A stretch of DNA of 64,000 nucleotides, from assembly GCA_025060505.1 (NCBI GenBank), contig JANXBU010000007.1:47856-111855 (forward strand), given 5' to 3'. The position numbers and the translations under genes are program-made. The notes under the pieces are model-generated. The model saw nothing but the letters and a program-made list of their open reading frames with translations, did no database searches and was not told the DNA's origin. Source of the stretch: Candidatus Calescibacterium sp. Its GTDB lineage: Bacteria > Calescibacteriota > Calescibacteriia > Calescibacteriales > Calescibacteriaceae. Numbering within the stretch: position 1 is the first letter of the stretch; every line of letters starts with the position of its first letter. Of the stretch, positions 52,762 to 61,756 are shown piece after piece.

Positions 52762-53109
52762 TTAATCTTTTGATATATCCATTTTCTCCACTGTTGGGTA
52801 ATCAAATCCCATTTTTTTGGCAATGTTGTATAGTGATTTTGGGTTTTCAATGAGCATAAGCTCAGCTTCCGCTCTTGATTCTTTATCTTTAAGATTTTCT
52901 AGTTCGTTGACCAACTTGGTTATTTTGTATCCGTTGCTTATGACATTTGCTTTTATGTAGACCGTAAGGAATAACGGAAGAAACATCAAAACACAACCTA
53001 TGATGTAGCCTATGAACCTATTAGTTTCTTCTTTGCTATCTATTTTCTGTTTTGCTTTACCCTTGAAAACTTTTGATGAGTCTTCAAGTATATATTTTAT
53101 ATCCCCCAT
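52762..53109 (-). CDS. FtsL/DivIC-like small bitopic protein
   Basis: A 115-residue protein: basic cytoplasmic N-terminus, one membrane helix (about residues 33-52), then a short coiled coil (ITKLVNELENLKDKESRAEAEL) and the ending ENPKSLYNIAKKMGFDYP. This order, and the N-P-x-x-L-x-x-I-A-x-x-M/L-G-F ending, is typical of FtsL and septum-formation initiator proteins. It is not in a cell-division cluster (no mraW or ftsI adjacent), so the assignment is by pattern only. Confidence 0.5.
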   Translation of the reverse strand: MGDIKYILEDSSKVFKGKAKQKIDSKEETNRFIGYIIGCVLMFLPLFLTVYIKANVISNGYKITKLVNELENLKDKESRAEAELMLIENPKSLYNIAKKMGFDYPTVEKMDISKD

Positions 53110-53443
53110 CGCATAGTCTTATTTTAAAAAACTCATTTCAACTTTTCTCTGGTGTGCTGATGATTTTGTTTTAAGCAATGATGTTTTTTTGAATCAGGAT
53201 CTTTTCAAAATCTTGAAACCGATACCTTGTAAAAGTCTCTTTTATTATAGTAAACATAAAGTTTATTCAGTAGAACAGTTTTCAAAAGCTATCCCAAGAT
53301 AGTTCCTGTAATTGTGGCAACAGGCTTTTTTTCACTCTGTTTCAAACATCATATTCTTCTCTGAATGTCTCAGGTTTGAATATGCGCCCGTGGAGAGAAG
53401 AATGATTGTGATAAGTTAAGCTTTTGCTATTTGATCTGCTGTT
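53110..53443 (+). other. Intergenic stretch without recognisable feature
   Basis: The 334 nt between the FtsL-like gene and the DUF255-like gene hold no frame with coding character, no tRNA and no clear repeat. A TTTATTATAG segment near 53245 is -10-like. Confidence 0.5.
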
Positions 53444-54769
53444 TCAAGTTAGCAGATGTATTAGGTAGAAAGGATTTACTTGTATGAAGTTGATGAGGTA
53501 GGTTTTCATTTGGGTTGCGTCAAATCCAAGATTTTCAAGGGCTTTGGTCATTATTATATTGCCCAGAATATCTATTTTTCTTTTTTTGATGAAGCCAAAT
53601 CCATTTGGGTCGAATTCAAAAAACAATCTTTTACCTTTTTTGTGATTTATTAAAGAAATAAGTTCAAGAGTTTTCTCTTTATATGGTTGTTCCCCTGTTG
53701 CTCTAAATATTGAAGAATATGCATAAGCACCGTAAGCTATGTCTATTATAAGGTTGCTCACATCTTTTTTATCGGAGTGATAGACTTTATAAATTTTGCC
53801 GTTTTTCTTTTCTACGAGATTTGCTTCGATTTTTTCCATTATTGATTTTGCGTCGTTAGTTTTACCTAACATGCAGAGTTCACTGGCTATTGCAGCATTA
53901 ACATTAAAAAATATTCTCGGATTTAATTTTGGTTTTGGCCTGATGTTCCTTATACTCTCGGTGGATTTGTAATATTCGTTATCTTCAGCGAAAGCTGAGG
54001 AATAAACTTCAGAGTTTTTCATTGAATTGCAGAACTCTAGTATGCTTTCTGATTTTTCTTTATATTTTGCTTCTTCCTCTCCGAGTTTATTGAGTAATCT
54101 TGCGTACTTTACATTCAAGAAAGATTCTTTATAAGTTGAGAAAACAGTAGGATTTTCAAGAGTAGAACCAGCGAATATGCCTTTACCAACTTTATCTTCG
54201 TTTTTTTCAAGTATTGAAACAACATCATAAGCTTTTGTTTTATTTCCTTTCTTCAGGAGGTATTCAAGGATAATCAGAAGCCAATATGTGCTGAAATATC
54301 CGGGCTTGATTAGTTTGTCTATTATACCGTCTGCCAATGTTTCGGCTTGTTTCAATAAATTTTTCTCGTCTTCTACGAAAATTTCGTCTGTATCTTCTTC
54401 TAAGTCTTCTGAAGCAATTTTTTCTATGATATTTTTTTCTCTGTTTATAAGAACTCCCAATTCTATCATAAACTTTATGAATGTTTCGTAGTCAGCTGTT
54501 CCACCACCAGCGATTATTTTCCCATCTTTTGTTGTTATGACAACTGATGGAGTGGATTTGATTCCGTATTTTATGAAAATATCCGGTCTTTCATCGGAGT
54601 CTACCAAAATTGGCATATACATATTGGAATACGATTCCATACCCTTTCTTCCGAAGACACCTTTTTCCATCCAATCGCTTTCTTCCTGACCAAACCTTCT
54701 TATGAATATGAGCTTGAATCTATCGTCTGTCGAGATTTTTTGATCGTCCCACTCAAACCAATTTACCAT
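53444..54769 (-). CDS. DUF255/YyaL-like protein lacking the thioredoxin cysteines
   Basis: The N-terminal about 110 residues match the thioredoxin-like domain of the DUF255 family: VNWFEWDDQ at the family's W-x-x-W position, ILVDSDERPDIFIKYGIKSTPSVVITTKDGKIIAGG for the V-D-x-E-E-R-P-D-I and T-P-x-x-V segments. The C-H-W-C-H active site is replaced by RRFGQEESDW, with no cysteine. The rest is helical, like the six-hairpin part of YyaL, but the whole is 441 residues rather than about 600-700. Function is unknown; redox chemistry through cysteines is excluded. Confidence 0.6.
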   Translation of the reverse strand: MVNWFEWDDQKISTDDRFKLIFIRRFGQEESDWMEKGVFGRKGMESYSNMYMPILVDSDERPDIFIKYGIKSTPSVVITTKDGKIIAGGGTADYETFIKFMIELGVLINREKNIIEKIASEDLEEDTDEIFVEDEKNLLKQAETLADGIIDKLIKPGYFSTYWLLIILEYLLKKGNKTKAYDVVSILEKNEDKVGKGIFAGSTLENPTVFSTYKESFLNVKYARLLNKLGEEEAKYKEKSESILEFCNSMKNSEVYSSAFAEDNEYYKSTESIRNIRPKPKLNPRIFFNVNAAIASELCMLGKTNDAKSIMEKIEANLVEKKNGKIYKVYHSDKKDVSNLIIDIAYGAYAYSSIFRATGEQPYKEKTLELISLINHKKGKRLFFEFDPNGFGFIKKRKIDILGNIIMTKALENLGFDATQMKTYLINFIQVNPFYLIHLLT

Positions 54770-54902
54770 AAACCTTTTTATTTATGTTCATAGATATAAA
54801 TTTGATTTTTTCCGTTTATGTTATTGATTTATTGTATCCAGTACTCTTAATTTTCGTATCGGTTTGATCTTATGTTTTGCTTATGTTTCTTTCCGAGGAG
54901 AA

Positions 54903-55892
54903 TCAGAGTTCTAAATCTTCATATTTTAGTATTCCGAGATTTTCATAGTGAGGTCTGATGTAGTCGGGTAGTAGGCCGAGTTTTTTGAGGTTTGGAACAA
55001 CCCTTGCGAACATAAGCATAAGGAAGTCTTGGAATACAGGTGATCTTTCAACAATTTCTTGCATTCTTTGAGTTGGAAGTCCGACATCTTCCCAGACCAT
55101 ACTTTGATCAACGATTCTGTTTCTGAGATGTACGCAGCCTTCGTATGCGAATTCAACGAGTTCTTTTTTTTCTGTTGTTGGGAGTTGATCAATGTGTTCT
55201 TTGAGGGATATAACACCGAAGGCGACATGCCTTGCTTCGTCTTTCATAACATATCTGACTATTTCAACTAAGAGTGTTTCTTCAAATCTTTCAAGTGTGC
55301 CGAATATACCCATAGCGAGACCTTCAACAAGCACCTGCATTCCGACGAATTTGAAGTACCAGCGGGGTTCAGAGAGGATGTTTTTCATAAGTACTTCGAG
55401 GTGGGGTGTGATGGGGAACTCTTTGTTCATTTTGGTAGTGAGGTATCTGTGGAATACTTCGACGTGTCTTGCTTCATCGATGACCTGAGTAGCGGCGGTT
55501 AGCTTTTCATCGTAGAGAGGTGCGGAAGAGACAAGCTGGCTGGCAACAAGCAAAGCTCCCTGCTCACCGTGAAGAATCTGTGACATAACCCAGCTTGTGT
55601 TTGAGGTTGCGAGTTCAACTTTCTTTCTATCATCAAGCTCTTCCCACACTTCCTGAAAGGTTATAGGAAAGAAAAATGAAGTGAGAGCAAGTTTTTCTAG
55701 GTCTACTTCAATAGACCAGTCTATATCAGAGGAGGCGTTCCACTGTTCTTTTTTAGCTTTTTCATAGAGTTCAGCGAGTTTTTTGATTTCGCTTTCGTAT
55801 GAATAAACCCATATGGTTTTGAGCATACTTTCTATAACTGTTGAATATTTCCCGTTACCATTTAGTGCTTTCTTATTTGAATATTTGTTCAT
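54903..55892 (-). CDS. Ferritin-like di-iron protein (oxygenase-like, unknown substrate)
   Basis: A 329-residue helical protein with the carboxylate di-iron pattern: Glu in ILHGEQGALLVASQL, E-x-x-H in VIDEARHVEVFHRYL, Glu in VLVEGLAMGIFG and E-x-x-H in VMKDEARHVAFGV. This matches the R2-like/ferritin-like oxidase group, including the QWNASSDIDWS block of an uncharacterised subfamily. It is not a typical ribonucleotide reductase subunit (no radical-site tyrosine context recognised, and no nrdA nearby). I place the start at ATG 55892, which has GGAAGGTGG 7 nt upstream; a longer frame begins at 55937. Divergent from nuoJ. Confidence 0.75.
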   Translation of the reverse strand: MNKYSNKKALNGNGKYSTVIESMLKTIWVYSYESEIKKLAELYEKAKKEQWNASSDIDWSIEVDLEKLALTSFFFPITFQEVWEELDDRKKVELATSNTSWVMSQILHGEQGALLVASQLVSSAPLYDEKLTAATQVIDEARHVEVFHRYLTTKMNKEFPITPHLEVLMKNILSEPRWYFKFVGMQVLVEGLAMGIFGTLERFEETLLVEIVRYVMKDEARHVAFGVISLKEHIDQLPTTEKKELVEFAYEGCVHLRNRIVDQSMVWEDVGLPTQRMQEIVERSPVFQDFLMLMFARVVPNLKKLGLLPDYIRPHYENLGILKYEDLEL

Positions 55893-56148
55893 TTCTATTC
55901 CACCTTCCTGATAAGTTTTTCTATTCTTTGGTTGCATACTTACAATTTAGTTAATTTGTTTCTTGAAAGTGTCATTTATTTAAGAGCATATGGGCTCAGA
56001 TTATTCCTATGGTTTTTGTCTTCTTTTTGTTTCGCCTTTTTCATGTTGTGATAGATTACTTTTTATTAGGTTTGAGGAATTATGGTTTTTCAAATCAAAA
56101 ATTTTGTGTTTTTCATCTGTGTAAAAATGTAAAATAATTTCCAAAAAA

Positions 56149-56664
56149 ATGATTGAGAAAATTGTATTTTATGCTGCGGGTTTATCTGCTATAGTTTTCT
56201 CTTTGCTCGCAATATCAAGAAGACAGCCGATTTTTGGTGTTCTTTACCTATTTCTTACGGGGCTAACTATATCTCTGCTTTTCGCTATAAAGAACTCATT
56301 TTTTCTTGCACTGATACAGATAATAGTTTATGTCGGAGCTGTTTTGGTTCTTTTTGTGTTTGTTATAGCTATGATGAACCTGAAAATATCAGAGCTTTTT
56401 TTCGGAGCTTTCAGAAGATGGAGATACCTTGTTGTTATTGTATCAATTCCAATCCTACTTATACTAGGATCTGCGATATTCTCTCAGTTATCTTTGAGAG
56501 AACAGAAATTTACATATTTTACTGCAAAAGATGTTGGTGGAGCACTTTACAAAGACCTTTTCTTTCAGTTTGAATATCTTTCTATATTCCTTATTGTTGC
56601 CATAGTTATAACTGTCTTTGTTGGTTCAAGATTTGAAAAAGATGAAAAAATACAAAGGAGGTAG
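56149..56664 (+). CDS. nuoJ: NADH-quinone oxidoreductase subunit J
   Basis: Membrane subunit of complex I. A 171-residue protein with five hydrophobic segments and the conserved AIKNSFFLALIQIIVYVGAVLVLFVFVIAMMNL block. First gene of nuoJKLMN. TAAAAT ends 13 nt before the ATG, so the leader is only a few nucleotides and has no Shine-Dalgarno sequence. The other nuo genes (A-I) are not in the window. Confidence 0.92.
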   Translation: MIEKIVFYAAGLSAIVFSLLAISRRQPIFGVLYLFLTGLTISLLFAIKNSFFLALIQIIVYVGAVLVLFVFVIAMMNLKISELFFGAFRRWRYLVVIVSIPILLILGSAIFSQLSLREQKFTYFTAKDVGGALYKDLFFQFEYLSIFLIVAIVITVFVGSRFEKDEKIQRR

Positions 56665-56667
56665 TTT

Positions 56668-56991
56668 ATGGAGACAGGCGGAGTTATGGGTGGAGTAAGT
56701 GGTTATGAGTATGCAATTTTAGGACTTATTCTCTTGATTATAGGGTTAGCGGGGGTTGTTCTGAGGAGAAATATAATTTTTCTTTTGATCTCGATTGAGA
56801 TAGCTATAAATGGTGTTTTTCTTCTTTTTTTTGGGGCAAGTTTGAAGGTTGGGTATATATCACAGGCAATAGTGCTTGTTCTTATGGCTATTGCAGCGGC
56901 TGAGGCAGCGGTTGGACTTGCATTGGCGATATCTATTTTCAGAATAGCGAAGACTGTAAATATAGACGAACTTTCTGAAATGAAGCAATGA
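56668..56991 (+). CDS. nuoK: NADH-quinone oxidoreductase subunit K
   Basis: A 107-residue, three-helix complex I subunit. The key Glu residues in the middle of helices are in LLISIEIAINGVFLLF and MAIAAAEAAVGLALAI, the proton-channel glutamates. AAAGGAGGT lies 5 nt before the ATG, a strong Shine-Dalgarno sequence. Its stop overlaps the nuoL ATG (ATGA). Confidence 0.94.
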   Translation: METGGVMGGVSGYEYAILGLILLIIGLAGVVLRRNIIFLLISIEIAINGVFLLFFGASLKVGYISQAIVLVLMAIAAAEAAVGLALAISIFRIAKTVNIDELSEMKQ

Positions 56992-58850
56992 ATGGAGAAT
57001 TGAAAGGTATTATTATAGCTTTCGCGCCGTTTTTGGGTTTTCTTGTGAATGCTATACTGCTGCTTATAGAGACAAGAAAATCTATATCCTCAAAAGAACA
57101 TACGCATGCAAAGGGACATCACGGAGCAGGTCACTCGGAGGGTGAGTTCGGTATTACCAAAAAAATATCTGCTTTTGTATCACCGCTTGCACCTTTTGCT
57201 TCTTTTGTAGCGACTTTACTTATTCTACCTGAGAAATCTCAAATAAATATCTTCAACTGGATTCCTCTTGAAAATGTGAATGTTTCTTTCTCTGTTCTCA
57301 TAGATGAGCTTTCAAAAACAGCTCTGCTTTACGTCACGGGTGTCTCAACTTTGATACATATCTACTCAATTGGATATATGAAGCATGATGAGGGTTTTGT
57401 AAGATACTTTATGTTTCTGAATCTCTTTGTGTTCTTTATGATTCAGATTGTTGTTGCAGACAATTTGGTTCAGCTCTTTTTGGGTTGGGAGGGTGTTGGA
57501 CTATGCTCATATTTTCTCATTGGATTTTGGTATTCTGGATATGAGAACGCAAGGGCCGGTTTCAAAGCTTTTATAACTAACAGAATAGGAGATTTTGGTT
57601 TCATCGTAGGAATAGTTTTGTTTTTGGTGTACACCGGAGGAGTAGATTATAACAAGGTTTCTCTGCTAAGACCTGAGCAATTTTTTGCGGTGGCGTTTTT
57701 CTTGTTCATGGGAGCTGCTGGAAAAAGCGCACAGGGACCACTTTGGCTGTGGCTTCCGGATGCAATGAGAGGTCCGACTCCGGTTTCTGCACTCATACAC
57801 GCTGCAACAATGGTCACTGCCGGAGTTTATATGGTTGTGAGACTTGAGGATTTGTTTTTCAGAGCGAAAGAGCTCGTATTTTACACTGGTATAATAACTG
57901 CGATACTTATGGGAATATTTGGTCTTTTTGAAAGAGACATAAAAAGAATTCTTGCGTTCTCTACTCTCTCTCAGCTTGGACTCATGTTCGCAGGAGCAGC
58001 AACCGAAAAAACATACACAGGGATGTTCCATGTTTTTGAGCACAGTTTCTTCAAAGCGGCTTTGTTTTTGATCTCTGGAATTCTTATGCATGAATTTGAT
58101 AACGAAACAGATATATACAAGCTAAAAGAAAGAAAACCGGCTGAAAGGGGTATGATTCTCTCTGCCGGTGGGTTTCTCATATGTACACTTGCTATGAGTG
58201 GGGTTTTTCCTCTATCTGGGTTTTGGTCAAAAGAGGCAATAATTTCTGCTGTTGCTGAAACTTTCGGGAACACCGGAACATATCTCATGCTTATTGCAAG
58301 CTTTATTACACCAGTTTATATGTTCAGAGCGTTTTTTGTGACCTTCGGTGGTCAGAGGTGGAAATTTTCTCTATCTCCTTCTCACGATGGAGGATCTCTT
58401 ATGTTCTTTCCTGTTCTTATTCTCGTTATACTTTCTGTGATTGGTGGAATATTCAATGTGGGAGCGTGGCTTGGGGAAAAATATGGATATTCTGAGCAAA
58501 TTCATCACGCTGTAAGCCCTGTTTTGGTTCATATAATCGTTTTTGCTGGTGTTGCCATATCTTATTTGGTCTGGGGTAGAGGAAAGGAGATATCTGAGAG
58601 AGCAAAGATTTTGTGGAACAGATTTTATCTGAATGAAGCTGAGGAGGGAATATTTATAGTATCGGGTCGTTTTCTCAAATATGTTTCGTTTAATATTTTT
58701 GAGAAAGTTGTAATAGAGGGCTTTTACTCTGTTGTTTCGTTTTTGACTCGTGTTGGAGGAGTCTTAGTTTCTGCTTTGCATGGTGGAACTCCTGCGAGAG
58801 TTGCTCTTATGCTTATTTTGGGCTTGCTTATTGCACTTTTGATTATTTGA
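56988..58850 (+). CDS. nuoL: NADH-quinone oxidoreductase subunit L
   Basis: The largest proton-pumping complex I subunit, 620 residues with about 15-16 membrane helices. Conserved blocks include VQLFLGWEGVGLCSYFLIGFWY, WLPDAMRGPTPVSALIHAATMVTAGVYMVVR and LAFSTLSQLGLMF. An early His-rich loop (KEHTHAKGHHGAGHSEG) is often seen in bacterial NuoL. Translation is coupled to nuoK. Confidence 0.95.
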   Translation: MNGELKGIIIAFAPFLGFLVNAILLLIETRKSISSKEHTHAKGHHGAGHSEGEFGITKKISAFVSPLAPFASFVATLLILPEKSQINIFNWIPLENVNVSFSVLIDELSKTALLYVTGVSTLIHIYSIGYMKHDEGFVRYFMFLNLFVFFMIQIVVADNLVQLFLGWEGVGLCSYFLIGFWYSGYENARAGFKAFITNRIGDFGFIVGIVLFLVYTGGVDYNKVSLLRPEQFFAVAFFLFMGAAGKSAQGPLWLWLPDAMRGPTPVSALIHAATMVTAGVYMVVRLEDLFFRAKELVFYTGIITAILMGIFGLFERDIKRILAFSTLSQLGLMFAGAATEKTYTGMFHVFEHSFFKAALFLISGILMHEFDNETDIYKLKERKPAERGMILSAGGFLICTLAMSGVFPLSGFWSKEAIISAVAETFGNTGTYLMLIASFITPVYMFRAFFVTFGGQRWKFSLSPSHDGGSLMFFPVLILVILSVIGGIFNVGAWLGEKYGYSEQIHHAVSPVLVHIIVFAGVAISYLVWGRGKEISERAKILWNRFYLNEAEEGIFIVSGRFLKYVSFNIFEKVVIEGFYSVVSFLTRVGGVLVSALHGGTPARVALMLILGLLIALLII

Positions 58851-58883
58851 TTTTAGGTTGGATCATTAGAAGGAGAAAAAAAC

Positions 58884-60335
58884 ATGCTTGATGTAGTAAA
58901 GATAACTTTGATACTTCCTTTTTTAGGAACTCTTGTCTCTTTGTTTATACGGACACCATGGGTTGGAGTTATTTTCTCGGCTGCGACTTTCATAACTTCT
59001 CTTATTATACCGATAGGATATAGTGATTTCATTACAATTTCAAAATATCTCGGGTTCAGTATTTCTCTTTATGTAGATGGATTGAACATCCTTCTTATTG
59101 TTCTTACAACCGGTCTTTTTCTTCTGGTTTTCTTGTACTCTTTGGTTGAGAGGCGCGAGAGAAAAGATGAATACGTTTTTCTTTTCCTTCTTCTTGAAGC
59201 TCTTATTCTTCCAACTTTCTTTACGAAAAATATTTTAGCTTTCTATTTTTTCTTCGATGCAATACTTGTTCCGATGTTCTTCATAATAGGAATTTGGGGA
59301 ACTGGAAGAAAGATATATTCAGCTTACAAATTTGTTTTATTCACATTCTTCGGAAGCATATTTTTTCTGGTATCAACAATATACATAGGTAAGTTGGTTT
59401 ATGCTGAAACTGGAAGGCTATCTTTTGAGCTCGAAGATTTTATTCGGGTTGTTCAGAATTTAGACCACACAACAAAGCTGATTCTGTTTCTTGGATTTTT
59501 CATAGCTTTTGCTGTAAAGATTCCGCTTGTTCCGGTTCACGTATGGCTTCCTGATGCACATACGGAAGCTCCTACTGGTGGCAGTGTTATTCTTGCTGGA
59601 ATACTTCTCAAAATAGGGTCTTATGCTTTTCTGAGATTTGCTGTTCCGGTGTTTCCGGATATAGTCAAAGACTATGCTTTTTACATTGCTCTGATTTCTG
59701 TTTTAGGTATAGTTTATGGAGCTTTTTTGGCTCTGGCTCAGCAAGATATAAAAAGGCTTATCGCTTACTCATCTGTTTCGCATATGGGATATGTTATGCT
59801 CGGTTCCGTTGCTCTTGTTGGAGATAAAATCTCTTATGAAGGACTTCAGGGAGCTGTTTTGCAGATGGTGAATCACGGAGTTGCAACCGGTGCTCTGTTT
59901 TTTCTTGTAGGAATGATCTATGAAAGAACTCACACGAGAATGATTGATGACTACTCTGGGATAGCTAAAAAAGTTCCAATCTTCACAACATTTTTCATTA
60001 TTTTCACTTTGTCGTCCATTGGTTTTCCTTCAACAGGAGGGTTTATAGGCGAGCTTCTTGTGATAATAGGAGCAATAAAGTATGATACTGTGCTCGGGAT
60101 AATAACTGCTTCCGGAGCAATACTTTCTGCTGGATATATGCTTTACCTTGTTCTGCGAGTTTTCTTTGGTGAGCTCAAAAAATCCGATGTAATTGAGGAG
60201 CTTGAAGATGTCAGGGGTATTGAAGTTTTTGTTTTATCTGTTCTTTCGGTTTTAGTTTTCCTTATTGGAATTTTCCCTTCACCATTTATGGAGGTAATAA
60301 AAGGAGGTATTGAATTTGTATGGAAACATCTGTAG
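58884..60335 (+). CDS. nuoM: NADH-quinone oxidoreductase subunit M
   Basis: A 483-residue antiporter-like complex I subunit. Blocks include FFDAILVPMFFIIGIWG, VKIPLVPVHVWLPDAHTEAPTGGSVILAGILLKIGSYAFLRF and DIKRLIAYSSVSHMGYVMLG. AAGGAG lies 8 nt before the ATG. Its end overlaps nuoN by 16 nt. Confidence 0.95.
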   Translation: MLDVVKITLILPFLGTLVSLFIRTPWVGVIFSAATFITSLIIPIGYSDFITISKYLGFSISLYVDGLNILLIVLTTGLFLLVFLYSLVERRERKDEYVFLFLLLEALILPTFFTKNILAFYFFFDAILVPMFFIIGIWGTGRKIYSAYKFVLFTFFGSIFFLVSTIYIGKLVYAETGRLSFELEDFIRVVQNLDHTTKLILFLGFFIAFAVKIPLVPVHVWLPDAHTEAPTGGSVILAGILLKIGSYAFLRFAVPVFPDIVKDYAFYIALISVLGIVYGAFLALAQQDIKRLIAYSSVSHMGYVMLGSVALVGDKISYEGLQGAVLQMVNHGVATGALFFLVGMIYERTHTRMIDDYSGIAKKVPIFTTFFIIFTLSSIGFPSTGGFIGELLVIIGAIKYDTVLGIITASGAILSAGYMLYLVLRVFFGELKKSDVIEELEDVRGIEVFVLSVLSVLVFLIGIFPSPFMEVIKGGIEFVWKHL

Positions 60336-61756
60336 TGTATGAGAAGATAAGCTTTGCAGATATACTTTCTGTATGGGGATCTTTTCTTGTTTCACTTTTT
60401 ATCTCTATAATAGGATTTCTCATTTCAAAAATAAAGAAGAATATAAACATAAGCTGGATATCAGCTCTTGTGTCTGCATTGGTTATACTCGTTTTTTCGG
60501 TTGTCGGGAGAGTATATGAGGATCCGTTTCAAGCTGTTTTTTTTGACAAAATTTTTTTTGTTTCAATTTTTCTGATTTCGGTTTTCTCTATTCTATCAGT
60601 TTTCATATCTCTTTCAGAACTTGATTATAAAGATTCTCTTTCTTCTGAGTTTTTCTTTTTTCTTATAATATCTGCTTTTGGAGCTATTCTTATGACAAGT
60701 TCTCAGGATTTTCTGACGCTATTTTTGTCAAAGGAGCTGATGTCTTTTCCGATATATGCAATGGTATATGCTTTCAGAGATAAGATTGGTGTTGAGTCTG
60801 CTTTGAAATACTTTGTAGCTGGAGCTATTTTCTCTCTTATATACCTTGTTGGTTTTTCTTTCTTTCTTATGTCAGAGGAGGTTATAAGAGTAGCGGAGCC
60901 AAAGGGAATTTTGGGAGTATTTGGAATATATCTTATAATTTTCTCTCTTCTTTTCAAGGGAGGAACAGCACCGTTTCATTTCTGGGTTCCGGATGTTTAT
61001 CAGGGAGCTCCGGCTTCTGTTGTTTCTTTTGCAGGTTCAGTTGTCAAATTCTCTTCTTTCGTAGCAGCTCTGAGAGTGATTGACATAACGAAAATAGAAT
61101 TTTTCGTACCACTTGAAGCTCTTGCGATAATTTCCATAGTTGTCGGAGTTCTGGGAGCCCTTGTACAAAAAGAGATAAAAAGGCTTGTTGCTTACTCGTC
61201 TATATCGCATTCTGGATTTATAATCTTCTTTCTTTTTTCATCTGGGAATGCTGATGTGAAAAATTATCTACTTTTTTACCTTGCAACTTATGGGATAGCT
61301 ACTGCTGGAATATTCGGTCTGATTTCTCTGTTTAAAAAGAATCTGGTTTATCTTGAAGATTTTGTTGGATTATCAAGAAAACATAGATACATTTCTTTGC
61401 TAATAGGAATATTTATCTTATCTTTTGCTGGAATTCCTATGACTGCTGGATTTTTTGCAAAGTATATGTCTTTTCTCTCAGCTTTTTATACCGAAAGAAT
61501 TTTGGCAGTTGTATTTGGAGCAATAGGTAGTATTGCTTCATTATATTTTTATTTCCAACCTATGTCAAGGTCTTTTATGGAAAGTGTAGAGAATACAAGC
61601 TCACAAGTAACAGCTTCACAAGAAGGAGAAGATAAGGTTTATATAAGCCCATTTGTTTTATTCTTGATATCTGTTTTAGCCTTGATTTTGATAGTTCTTG
61701 GTTTCATTCCCGGTTTATTTTTCAGATTGATCGGAGGAATTCCGCTATCTTTTTGA
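60320..61756 (+). CDS. nuoN: NADH-quinone oxidoreductase subunit N
   Basis: A 478-residue antiporter-like complex I subunit. Blocks include FKGGTAPFHFWVPDVYQGAPASVVSFAGSVVK and EIKRLVAYSSISHSGFII. The start is inside the end of nuoM, with AAAGGAGGT 11 nt upstream. The 3' end overlaps the convergent uracil-DNA glycosylase gene by 35 nt. Confidence 0.94.
   Translation: METSVVYEKISFADILSVWGSFLVSLFISIIGFLISKIKKNINISWISALVSALVILVFSVVGRVYEDPFQAVFFDKIFFVSIFLISVFSILSVFISLSELDYKDSLSSEFFFFLIISAFGAILMTSSQDFLTLFLSKELMSFPIYAMVYAFRDKIGVESALKYFVAGAIFSLIYLVGFSFFLMSEEVIRVAEPKGILGVFGIYLIIFSLLFKGGTAPFHFWVPDVYQGAPASVVSFAGSVVKFSSFVAALRVIDITKIEFFVPLEALAIISIVVGVLGALVQKEIKRLVAYSSISHSGFIIFFLFSSGNADVKNYLLFYLATYGIATAGIFGLISLFKKNLVYLEDFVGLSRKHRYISLLIGIFILSFAGIPMTAGFFAKYMSFLSAFYTERILAVVFGAIGSIASLYFYFQPMSRSFMESVENTSSQVTASQEGEDKVYISPFVLFLISVLALILIVLGFIPGLFFRLIGGIPLSF

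Noticed and set aside
54903-55892. Ribonucleotide reductase beta subunit
   Set aside because: The di-iron motifs fit the wider ferritin-like group, but the neighbourhood lacks nrdA and the QWNASSDIDWS block belongs to an uncharacterised subfamily.
57666-58288. Long minus-strand frames opposite nuoL
   Set aside because: They are shadows of nuoL, which has strong conserved motifs; no family features are seen on the minus strand.
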